The notes under the pieces are model-generated. The model searched no databases and was not told where the DNA came from. It saw nothing but the letters and a program-made list of their open reading frames with translations. From IMG/VR virus record IMGVR_UViG_3300009285_000365, positions 1-41,179 of that record: a stretch of DNA of 41,179 nucleotides. One strand, 5' to 3'. Shown here piece by piece: positions 35,995-41,179 of this stretch. The position numbers and the translations under genes are program-made. This stretch comes from a virus. Numbering within the stretch: the stretch's first letter is position 1; each line of letters begins with the position of its first letter.

Positions 35995-36558
35995 ATGATA
36001 GACTGGGATCAAGTTAATAGTCTACGAAAGAACGAAAATATGACATACATAGATATATCCACTTTACTGGGTATTAGTTACGGAACTATCCGCAACCACT
36101 ATTGGAAGAATAAAATAGCAAGAGTTGATCGTCGCGGATACACAAACTGGAATAAACACACCCACCTTTTAGGGGTTGTTTCAGACAAAGAGATTGCCGA
36201 GAAACTTGGAATATCTATTGGAACAGTTGTTCAAAAAAGAAGGAGAGAAGGGATAGGGCCTTTTCATTCAAAAAAGACAGAACTTGAAGTTCAAAGACGG
36301 CTTGTGGCTGGGCTTACTGAGTTTAGCGAATTTGTTAGACTGGACTGTGGAATTGCAGACGTTGTAACCAATGACACGATCTACGAGGTAAAGACAAAGA
36401 TAACTGTATCTAGTGTCCAGCGTGCGATAGGACAATTATTGCTATATTCTTATTCGCTGCCAAACCATAATATGTGCATAGTTGGTGGGTCAAAGAAGAT
36501 AAACAAGCACGTAGAGAAGCGCCTAAAAGAAATTGGCATAAAAACTATTGTTGTGTAA
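35995..36558 (+). CDS. HTH protein with PD-(D/E)xK-like nuclease domain
   Basis: A 187-residue protein, clearly AT-richer than its neighbours. Two helix-turn-helix units: residues ~8-38 (YIDISTLLGISYGTIRNHYW) and ~63-85 (SDKEIAEKLGISIGTVVQKR). C-terminal residues ~95-165 look like a restriction-type nuclease core: RLDCGIADVVTNDTIYEVK (Asp117/Asp122, Glu131, Lys133) and RAIGQLLLYSYSL (Gln147). It therefore may cut or nick DNA next to its binding site, like a homing or defence enzyme. It has its own promoter, leader and ribosome site (GGAGGG), so it is probably an inserted moron gene. Confidence 0.65.
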   Translation: MIDWDQVNSLRKNENMTYIDISTLLGISYGTIRNHYWKNKIARVDRRGYTNWNKHTHLLGVVSDKEIAEKLGISIGTVVQKRRREGIGPFHSKKTELEVQRRLVAGLTEFSEFVRLDCGIADVVTNDTIYEVKTKITVSSVQRAIGQLLLYSYSLPNHNMCIVGGSKKINKHVEKRLKEIGIKTIVV

Positions 36559-36581
36559 TATTACATTTTTCTACCCAGACA

Positions 36582-36593
36582 TGACATTCGTCA
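36582..36593. promoter_or_regulatory. Palindromic operator TGACATTCGTCA (copy 2)
   Basis: The same 12-base palindrome as at 35829, in the 107-base gap before the next rightward gene. Downstream AT-rich boxes (TATTAT 36618, TATATA 36621) could be a -10, but no -35 matches, so a bound protein might activate rather than repress. Confidence 0.5.
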
Positions 36594-36665
36594 CTATTAT
36601 TAGCGGCTAGTTTAGTTTATTATATAGATAATTCAGTAGCGAATAACTTACACGGAGGCCACCAA

Positions 36666-37007
36666 ATGACCCAATACCTAATCACCGTAACGAAAGATAA
36701 CCCCACCTGGGCCGCCCTGGACGCCGCGAACGTGGCAGACGGGCACTACGCCAGCAAGGCAATCCCCGAATGGCTGACCGAGGCCCGCGAAGCAACCACC
36801 CGAGCGCAGAAAGCGTTAGACGAATTCCACGACTACGCTGGAGCTTCAACCGACTGGCTGCCCGAACATTTCCAGGAGTTTGAGCATCTGCTCAGCGCCC
36901 GTAACGCCGCCCTCGAATGGGAACGCGACGTAACCGAAATCAACAACAGAGGCGAAGTACCAGCCAGCATCCTTTACACCGTCCAGATGCGCGAGGACGC
37001 GCGATGA
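36666..37007 (+). CDS. Phage protein of unknown function
   Basis: A 113-residue protein (MTQYLITVTKDNPTWAALDA) with a long helix (WLTEAREATTRAQKALDEFH) and an acidic second helix (HFQEFEHLLSARNAALEWER). Strong ribosome site (GGAGG, 7 bases). First gene after the second operator copy. Not recognised. Confidence 0.5.
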   Translation: MTQYLITVTKDNPTWAALDAANVADGHYASKAIPEWLTEAREATTRAQKALDEFHDYAGASTDWLPEHFQEFEHLLSARNAALEWERDVTEINNRGEVPASILYTVQMREDAR

Positions 37008-37309
37008 ACACCGCCGCCCCAAAACTACAAGAGGGTATCGTTGACCAGTTTATCAGCCGCCGGGTATGCGCCCGCTGTTACGGCGAACTCGAAAAGCGCA
37101 ACACCGAAACCCGCGCGATCTACGAAGTCTACTGCCCGACCTGCAACGGAGAATGGAACTTCACCACCGTAAGCCGCAGCTACGCAGTTGGACTAGGCCA
37201 GCAGGCGTTATCGAAAGTCGATGAAGTCAAACAGAATTTGCACGACCTGTTCCCGCCCACGCGGACGGGTAAGACAGCAGAAGAAATAATCAAGGACTTA
37301 GGTTTTTAG
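37004..37309 (+). CDS. Zinc-ribbon protein
   Basis: A 101-residue protein from ATG 37004, overlapping the previous stop (ATGA). Seen: RRVCARCYGELEKRNTETRA and YCPTCNGEWNF, a CxxC...CxxC ribbon at residues ~21-46, then a helical end (GQQALSKVDEVKQNLHDLFP). It lies directly before the Gp3-like gene and is separated by 9 bases. Possibly a nucleic-acid-binding partner of it. Confidence 0.55.
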   Translation: MNTAAPKLQEGIVDQFISRRVCARCYGELEKRNTETRAIYEVYCPTCNGEWNFTTVSRSYAVGLGQQALSKVDEVKQNLHDLFPPTRTGKTAEEIIKDLGF

Positions 37310-37318
37310 GAGGAAGCA

Positions 37319-38434
37319 ATGAGTATCCCTGGACTAACCGACAAAAGCAAATCGTTTCGTGAGATTGGCCGCCTACGCAAAGGCGCGCCAAAATCAGAGG
37401 GGTTTGTGAACCTGCGTTACTTTCGCCCCGACTTTCGCCCCGGCGAAGAAGCCGCCCGCGATCTCTTTATCCAGCACTACGGCGAACAGCCGACAAAAGT
37501 AAATATCCGCCTTGCCTTCGGTGACATCGAAGAAGTGTGGGACGCATACTTCACGGTTTACACTACCGCCGGGATGTTGGGTAAGGCTGGTGGCGTACCT
37601 GGTCGTGAGGGCTGGTGGTGGATTTATCTGCGAGATAACAAGACTGGCAAACAGGTCGTCAAGGATGCCTACCCAGAAATGAAATTCGACCCAACCATCC
37701 CGGTCTATTCCTACTACTCGCAGAAGAAAAAGCAGGACATCCCGGTGTATGCCAAGCCAGAAGGCAAGCTCAAGTTTTTGATCCCTGAACTGAACCTGCT
37801 CAACTACGTGACCCTTGTCACCCATAGCTGGTACGACATTGGGCGCATCAGCGAGAACCTGGCTGGGATCAAGGACATTGCCGCCCGCTCCGGTATGCCG
37901 CTGCCGATGGTCAAGTGTGTTCTGATCCGCCGCCCCGAAATGATTAGCTGCAACATTGATGGCAAGAAATCCATGCGCGAGGAATACATCATCAACGTGG
38001 ACGTAGACACCGATTGGGCCGGCGCGCAGTTGCGCTTACTGGATGCGATCATCCCTGGCAAACTACTGCCCGCTCCTGACCTTCCTGCACTACCGGACGG
38101 TATCAACGACACCGGATGGGATGATGAGATTGACAGCGACGAAGCGGACGAGGTAGAGGACCTGGAGCTGAACCCCGAATTGTTTGAAGATGAGCCGGAG
38201 CCGGAGGTTGTAGCCAAGAACGGCGACGGTATCCAGTACCCGCCAGAGTTGACGGTGGTAACTGCCAGCGATGGGCGGCACTACGTTGAAATGGACACCG
38301 CCGAACTGTCCAACCACATGAACGGTATCCTGAAAGGCTTGAAGAAAGCCGGGATAACCGAGGACGAGAAAACGCAGTACGGCATGAAGTACGACGCTAT
38401 CCGCCAAATCCTTGCCCTACGCAACGGCAAATAG
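37319..38434 (+). CDS. Gp3-like / recombination directionality factor-like protein
   Basis: A 371-residue protein. Residues ~10-120 show the layout of the Gp3-like family: FREIGRLRKGAPKSEGFVNL, RYFRPDF, EAARDLFIQHYGEQPTKVNI and DIEEVWDAYFTVYTTAGMLG. A helical middle (ENLAGIKDIAARSGMPLPMV) and an acidic low-complexity linker at ~270-300 (DEADEVEDLELNPELFEDEP) precede a C-terminal helical domain (TAELSNHMNGILKGLKKAGI). Such proteins are reported either as directionality factors for integrases or as single-strand-binding-like proteins. If this is a prophage, it could steer excision. Moderately sure. Confidence 0.5.
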   Translation: MSIPGLTDKSKSFREIGRLRKGAPKSEGFVNLRYFRPDFRPGEEAARDLFIQHYGEQPTKVNIRLAFGDIEEVWDAYFTVYTTAGMLGKAGGVPGREGWWWIYLRDNKTGKQVVKDAYPEMKFDPTIPVYSYYSQKKKQDIPVYAKPEGKLKFLIPELNLLNYVTLVTHSWYDIGRISENLAGIKDIAARSGMPLPMVKCVLIRRPEMISCNIDGKKSMREEYIINVDVDTDWAGAQLRLLDAIIPGKLLPAPDLPALPDGINDTGWDDEIDSDEADEVEDLELNPELFEDEPEPEVVAKNGDGIQYPPELTVVTASDGRHYVEMDTAELSNHMNGILKGLKKAGITEDEKTQYGMKYDAIRQILALRNGK

Positions 38435-38447
38435 CACCCACGGACAC

Positions 38448-38470
38448 GGGGCTGGCGCACAACCAGCCCC
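38448..38470 (+). other. Hairpin after the Gp3-like gene
   Basis: GGGGCTGG (38448-38455) and CCAGCCCC (38463-38470) form a perfect 8-bp stem with a 7-base loop, no T run. It lies directly before the next ribosome site and may act as a translation or mRNA-stability element. Confidence 0.5.
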
Positions 38471-38481
38471 AGGAGGTACAC

Positions 38482-38652
38482 ATGCAGACCGAATACCAAG
38501 CCCGCGCCGAAGCAAGGCGCAAACGCAATAGCGCAATCGGGGACGCAATCCTGTTCCTGGTAGTATTCACGGGAGTAATGCTGATCCTGAAATCAGCTTT
38601 GCTCGCGGCAATCATCGCGGCGATTATCGTCGCCGCGGGATGGAGGCGGTGA
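38482..38652 (+). CDS. Small membrane protein (56 residues)
   Basis: Found by hand. ATG 38482 follows AGGAGG by 5 bases. Product MQTEYQARAEARRKRNSAIG, then two hydrophobic stretches DAILFLVVFTGVMLIL and ALLAAIIAAIIVAAGW: a basic cytoplasmic start and a membrane hairpin. Function unknown; could be a holin-like or superinfection protein. Confidence 0.6.
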   Translation: MQTEYQARAEARRKRNSAIGDAILFLVVFTGVMLILKSALLAAIIAAIIVAAGWRR

Positions 38653-38655
38653 GCC

Positions 38656-39048
38656 ATGAGCGACGAATTGGATAGACTTGAAGCGTTGGAGTTTGACGAC
38701 AGCGACGAAAAGGTGCTAAGTAAATCACCCGCACCAAACTCGCAAGAATTGAAACCATGCCCGTTTTGTGGATCTTCTGATGTTCACATTGGGCAAGACA
38801 GAGGTACAAGCTGGTGGTACGTCCACTGTAGCGATTGCCAGATGGAAGGCATATACGACATCGGCGAGAGTGGCGCTATCGAGCAGTGGAACACCCGCCC
38901 TCTCGAAGCCGCGCTGCAAGCGGAGGTGAACAGGCTGAAGGAGGTTATCAAAGCCGCGATAGAGTATTTGGATTTATTCCAGGGGCCTCCCGCGTCCGTG
39001 GTAAAAGTCCAACTAATAACTGCTATAACGGAGGCTCCCGGTGAATGA
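38656..39048 (+). CDS. Lar-like restriction alleviation protein
   Basis: A 130-residue protein. Residues ~31-80 show the Lar zinc-ribbon plan: ELKPCPFCGSSDVHIGQDRG (Cys35, Cys38), WWYVHCSDCQMEGIYDIGES (Cys58, Cys61) and AIEQWNTRPLE. Family members are named for reducing host restriction, but many zinc-ribbon relatives have no proven role. An acidic N-terminus (~30 residues) and a C-terminal coiled coil (LQAEVNRLKEVIKAAIEYLD) are extra. Strong candidate for an early host-defence modulator. Confidence 0.65.
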   Translation: MSDELDRLEALEFDDSDEKVLSKSPAPNSQELKPCPFCGSSDVHIGQDRGTSWWYVHCSDCQMEGIYDIGESGAIEQWNTRPLEAALQAEVNRLKEVIKAAIEYLDLFQGPPASVVKVQLITAITEAPGE

Positions 39049-39199
39049 TAAAAAAGAGTCAATCTTCCGTAGGCTATACGCGTGGCTGAGAGCAAATATA
39101 GCGTGTCGCTTTGGTCGTCACGACATGCATAAAGTGTTTGCCGACGACGAGTTACCAAATCCAGAATACTGCATATATTGTGGGGCTGTGCAGGGATGA
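39041..39199 (+). CDS. Small CxxC protein (52 residues, GTG start)
   Basis: Found by hand. GTG 39041 has GGAGG six bases before it and overlaps the Lar-like stop by 8 bases; its TGA overlaps the next ATG. Product: VNDKKESIFRRLYAWLRANI, ACRFGRHDMHKVFADDELPN, PEYCIYCGAVQG. The CRFGRHxxH ... YCIYCG pattern (C-x15-25-CxxC with His) is frequent in small phage proteins and would bind zinc. Confidence 0.6.
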   Translation: MNDKKESIFRRLYAWLRANIACRFGRHDMHKVFADDELPNPEYCIYCGAVQG

Positions 39200-39372
39200 G
39201 CGACGTTAAGCTGATACTAGGGGATTGCCTTGGTGATGTACCAACGACGACAGATGGCAGCTATATTGCTAGTTTATGGGCACCATTTTTTTACGCGTGG
39301 GATGAGTATGTTCAGGTCGTGCCGAACTGGACTGAGTTTTTGGTATTGTTGAAGATGGTGATGCCGCTATGA
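39196..39372 (+). CDS. Short ORF with a copied DNA-methylase N-terminus
   Basis: A 58-residue ORF. Its first 12 residues MSDVKLILGDCL differ from the DNA methylase at 27356 at one position, and the DNA is clearly related for about 50 bases. The rest (YIASLWAPFFYAWDEYVQVV, PNWTEFLVLLKMV) is unrelated and has no methylase motif. Looks like a fragment produced by recombination and fused to other sequence. ATGA overlaps at both ends imply it is still translated. Confidence 0.5.
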   Translation: MSDVKLILGDCLGDVPTTTDGSYIASLWAPFFYAWDEYVQVVPNWTEFLVLLKMVMPL

Positions 39373-39548
39373 CCACACAATACCGCGTCACAATGTGTGA
39401 CACCCCCTACAATGATTTAATCATGCTGCATGATACATACGGATACTCTTTCCGCCAAATAGCCTGTTTAGCGCCCTACGACGCCATTGGCATCCCCGCC
39501 GGAACACTGTCAACCATCTACAAAAGCGGGCGCATCCCCCGCCGCTAG
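39369..39548 (+). CDS. Small HTH protein, possibly ended early by an amber codon
   Basis: A 59-residue protein (MTTQYRVTMCDTPYNDLIML) with an HTH-like part SFRQIACLAPYDAIGIPAGT, LSTIYKSGR. In similar phage proteins (IA..P..F.GIPAGTL..I..G) the sequence goes on past this point. Here a TAG stops the frame at 39546-39548, and the same frame continues for 48 codons with sense-looking sequence. Overlaps the previous stop (ATGA). Confidence 0.55.
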   Translation: MTTQYRVTMCDTPYNDLIMLHDTYGYSFRQIACLAPYDAIGIPAGTLSTIYKSGRIPRR

Positions 39549-39695
39549 CTGTCACCGTTGGGCGCTACTCGCTATCCCCGTCGCCCGCGCCGCTCTATCA
39601 ACCTGGCAGACGCGGGCAGCGCAGCGGAGACGATACGCAGGCACGCGGGCGCGGAGTACAGGATAGAATTGGCTAGGTTGTTGATGGAGGAATAG
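39549..39695 (+). other. In-frame continuation after the amber codon
   Basis: Directly after TAG the frame reads LSPLGATRYPRRPRRSINLA, DAGSAAETIRRHAGAEYRIE, LARLLMEE and ends at TAG 39693-39695, inside the next gene's ribosome site. Basic and helical, as expected for the end of a DNA-binding protein. No ribosome site or start codon is present, so it is either a pseudogene tail or a read-through product. Confidence 0.45.
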
Positions 39696-39697
39696 AG

Positions 39698-39970
39698 ATG
39701 GACGTAATCAAAGGTTTACCTGGATATGATTGGGCGACAAAAAACAAGTGGGTGCTTCAAGGTTATATAGATTTACCAGTTGGAGGAATTGAGGCTATAT
39801 ATTACAAGGACGGTATATTTTTAGATGTGTATAGTGACAGTAGGGCATCGTTGCGCGCTCACGTTGGTCTTGTTACCTGTACGGTTGGCAAGTTTGCTTT
39901 TCCACCAGATAACTTTGATTTACTTTATGATGATTTGCGCGGCGTTGTTCAAAGGGCAACAGCAAGTTAG
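39698..39970 (+). CDS. Phage protein of unknown function
   Basis: A 90-residue protein (MDVIKGLPGYDWATKNKWVL) of strands with one helix: QGYIDLPVGGIEAIYYKDGI, ASLRAHVGLVTCTVGKF, NFDLLYDDLRGVVQ. Good ribosome site (GGAGG, 7 bases). AT-richer than the flanking genes. Not recognised. Confidence 0.5.
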   Translation: MDVIKGLPGYDWATKNKWVLQGYIDLPVGGIEAIYYKDGIFLDVYSDSRASLRAHVGLVTCTVGKFAFPPDNFDLLYDDLRGVVQRATAS

Positions 39971-40019
39971 TAGCGTATGCGCTACAATTACGCGAGGAGA
40001 TTGAGAGGAGGATAGAGGG

Positions 40020-40331
40020 ATGAAAGAAGATGAGATTGACAGATTGATTGATAAACTGATTGAGGCGTCCAGAGAACACGGCGCTACATGGCACTTTGGT
40101 CAGGACGATGTAGAGACAGAGGCGAAAGCAAACATGCAAGCTACCCGCGCCGCCCTCCGCGCCGCCATTGCCGCGAAGGATGCGGAGATTGCGCGGCTGC
40201 GGTCCGCGCTGATTGACAGCACTATCTTATTACGCAATGCCGCCACAGAGATAGGCAAAGACTATGTCGGCACATCGGTTTACGAAAGTCAAGCCAGTCT
40301 GAATGAGGTTATCTGGAAACGCGGTAAATGA
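40020..40331 (+). CDS. Coiled-coil phage protein
   Basis: A 103-residue protein (MKEDEIDRLIDKLIEASREH) that is helical, with a typical A-x-x-A-A-I-A-A-K-D-A-E-I-A-x-L coiled coil (ALRAAIAAKDAEIARLRSAL) at ~45-65. Such short proteins with the AAKDAEIARLR run are common in phages. Function unknown. The 49-base gap before it carries only a weak TACAAT box. Confidence 0.5.
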   Translation: MKEDEIDRLIDKLIEASREHGATWHFGQDDVETEAKANMQATRAALRAAIAAKDAEIARLRSALIDSTILLRNAATEIGKDYVGTSVYESQASLNEVIWKRGK

Positions 40332-40339
40332 CTAGCCGC

Positions 40340-40367
40340 TTGCCACGCGCAAAATCCATGCTACAAT
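40340..40367 (+). promoter_or_regulatory. Possible promoter before the membrane-protein gene
   Basis: TTGCCA (40340-40345), 16 bases, TACAAT (40362-40367) with TGC before it (extended -10). Its start would lie at the gene's ATG, giving a leaderless mRNA, while the AGGAGG (40368-40373) would serve read-through transcripts. Confidence 0.4.
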
Positions 40368-40374
40368 AGGAGGT

Positions 40375-41004
40375 ATGAAATCCGTGGTATCCCTCACCTT
40401 CGCCGCCCTCGTGCTGCTGTTCAGTGCCGCCTTTGGCGTCATGGTCGGTACAGCCGTTTCCCCCTGGCTGCCCGCATTTGACACAGACCCGCTGAACACA
40501 TGGGTCAACGTGTCTAGCTTCGTTGGGTCCGCGGCTATGCTCTATGCCCTGCGCTGGTGGGCTGGGCTTGTGGAGCGTGAACGCGGGCTGGCCCCCGTCA
40601 CCCTGCCGCCCACGCGCCTGCGCCTGGAAGTCAAGATGCTGGATACTCAGCAGCTGCAATTGCGCGAGCTGGCTAACGTCACGCCGGATACGCTGCGAGA
40701 ATTGGCGCTCCATGTTCAGCGCGGCGGTAGTGTCACTTATCGAAGCTGCTCGCGGATGTTCGCTAACCCAGTGGCGTACTCTGAGTTTGTGGATAGCTTT
40801 ATCGCCGCGCATTATGCTGAGTGGGTGAGTGCTACCAGCCACACGCAGGGGGTGAGGCTCACGGACGCGGGCAAAGAGATGATGGCCGCCCTACTCACCC
40901 AGAAGGCGGATGTTATCGAAAACAGCGCCCCCAGGCGTGAAACACACACAAAACACACGCTGCCAGAGGGGGAGGGATGGGTAAAGTATGAACGGAGGGA
41001 ATGA
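40375..41004 (+). CDS. Membrane-anchored phage protein of unknown function
   Basis: A 209-residue protein with two membrane segments: residues ~3-30 (VVSLTFAALVLLFSAAFGVM) and ~43-63 (VNVSSFVGSAAMLYALRWWA). A ~145-residue soluble part follows, with a conserved-looking winged-helix-like stretch (LQLRELANVTPDTLRELALH, VQRGGSVTYRSCSRMFANPV) and an end GVRLTDAGKEMMAALL. A membrane-bound DNA-binding or superinfection protein is possible, not shown. AGGAGG is directly upstream. Confidence 0.55.
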   Translation: MKSVVSLTFAALVLLFSAAFGVMVGTAVSPWLPAFDTDPLNTWVNVSSFVGSAAMLYALRWWAGLVERERGLAPVTLPPTRLRLEVKMLDTQQLQLRELANVTPDTLRELALHVQRGGSVTYRSCSRMFANPVAYSEFVDSFIAAHYAEWVSATSHTQGVRLTDAGKEMMAALLTQKADVIENSAPRRETHTKHTLPEGEGWVKYERRE

Positions 41005-41179
41005 TGGATGAAACAGCAATATGGCAGCACGTCAACAATGTTTCGAGTGATGCGCCGGATGAATATAAACAGCACTCGCTATTACATACAAGGGACGAGG
41101 TTGGCAGGCAACTATACAGTATCCTTGAACAATGCAAAAACCCGGCGGTAGTTGAGATACACGAGAAGATAACACAACG
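41001..41179 (+). CDS. Protein cut by the window end
   Basis: Starts ATG 41001 (ATGA overlap) or the in-frame ATG at 41004, which has better spacing from GGAGGGA. Visible part MMDETAIWQHVNNVSSDAPD, EYKQHSLLHTRDEVGRQLYS, ILEQCKNPAVVEIHEKITQ, open to the last base. Helical, acidic; not recognised. Confidence 0.5.
   Translation, partial: MMDETAIWQHVNNVSSDAPDEYKQHSLLHTRDEVGRQLYSILEQCKNPAVVEIHEKITQ

Noticed and set aside
37319-38434. Recombinase of the RecT/Erf type
   Set aside because: Place in an early block fits, but the N-terminal pattern agrees better with Gp3-like proteins and no annealing-protein motif was seen.
39549-39695. General TAG recoding (alternative genetic code)
   Set aside because: TAG is the natural end of several other genes here, for example at 13989 and 15122, so it cannot be read as sense throughout.
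1-41179. CRISPR arrays, tRNA or rRNA genes, insertion sequences
   Set aside because: No regularly spaced repeats, no cloverleaf with a proper T-arm and no transposase were found on either strand.

Overview
The window is a junction between about 1 kb of bacterial chromosome and about 40 kb of a tailed-phage genome (a prophage or a phage contig). Bases 1-~1040 carry the C-terminal part of a GalU-type UTP-glucose-1-phosphate uridylyltransferase and the N-terminal part of a sugar ABC-transporter binding lipoprotein. The lipoprotein gene breaks off abruptly in the middle of its conserved core. From about 1040 onward every recognisable gene is phage, with a visibly higher GC content and strong Shine-Dalgarno sites. 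The join has a tyrosine-recombinase-like core (6-bp arms around a 6-bp spacer), so it may be an attL, but no integrase lies in the window and a chimeric assembly cannot be excluded. The sequence alone does not name the host; galU followed by a sugar-binding lipoprotein only says that it is a bacterium.

Most of the phage (35,791 down to 1,126) is one leftward array on the minus strand, tightly packed with ATGA, GTGA and TAATG overlaps. Read in the direction of transcription it holds: a replication block (winged-helix initiator-like protein, helicase-loader-like protein, two tiny membrane proteins); many small accessory and zinc-ribbon proteins; a nucleic-acid modification group (nucleoside deoxyribosyltransferase-like protein, radical SAM protein, C5-methyltransferase-like protein, later an N4/N6 DNA methyltransferase); a HELGH metallopeptidase-like protein and a VRR-NUC-like nuclease; then lysis (holin, XhlA-like protein, GH25 endolysin). 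After lysis come a LamG-phosphoesterase and a TIM-barrel glycosidase, then terminase, portal and head genes, a fused prohead protease-major capsid protein, head-tail connector genes, a tail tube, tail-assembly chaperones joined by a -1 frameshift, a short tape measure protein, a distal-tail protein carrying an inserted beta-propeller, a Gp37-like baseplate protein and a tail-tip protein. The architecture is that of a siphovirus with an HK97-type head. Two glycosyltransferases and three SAM-dependent methyltransferases sit inside the head module, which suggests glycan decoration of the virion or host surface.

A divergent rightward block (35,995-41,179) holds an AT-rich HTH-nuclease gene with its own structured leader, small zinc-ribbon proteins, a Gp3/recombination-directionality-factor-like protein, a Lar-like antirestriction protein, an HTH gene interrupted by an in-frame amber codon, and membrane or coiled-coil proteins. 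The last gene runs off the window.

Three transcription units start with a promoter followed almost at once by a folded leader ending in a terminator-like hairpin: before the GT-B gene (13.8-13.99 kb), before the holin (26.5-26.7 kb) and before the HTH-nuclease gene (35.83-35.98 kb). I cannot assign any of them to a known RNA class, and they are the best candidates for an undescribed system here. A palindromic operator (TGACATTCGTCA) occurs twice around the divergent control region. Several genes were found by hand because they are too short or use GTG/TTG starts. No stretch longer than 300 bases lacks a gene; the longest gap (26,472-26,729) is filled by the holin leader RNA.
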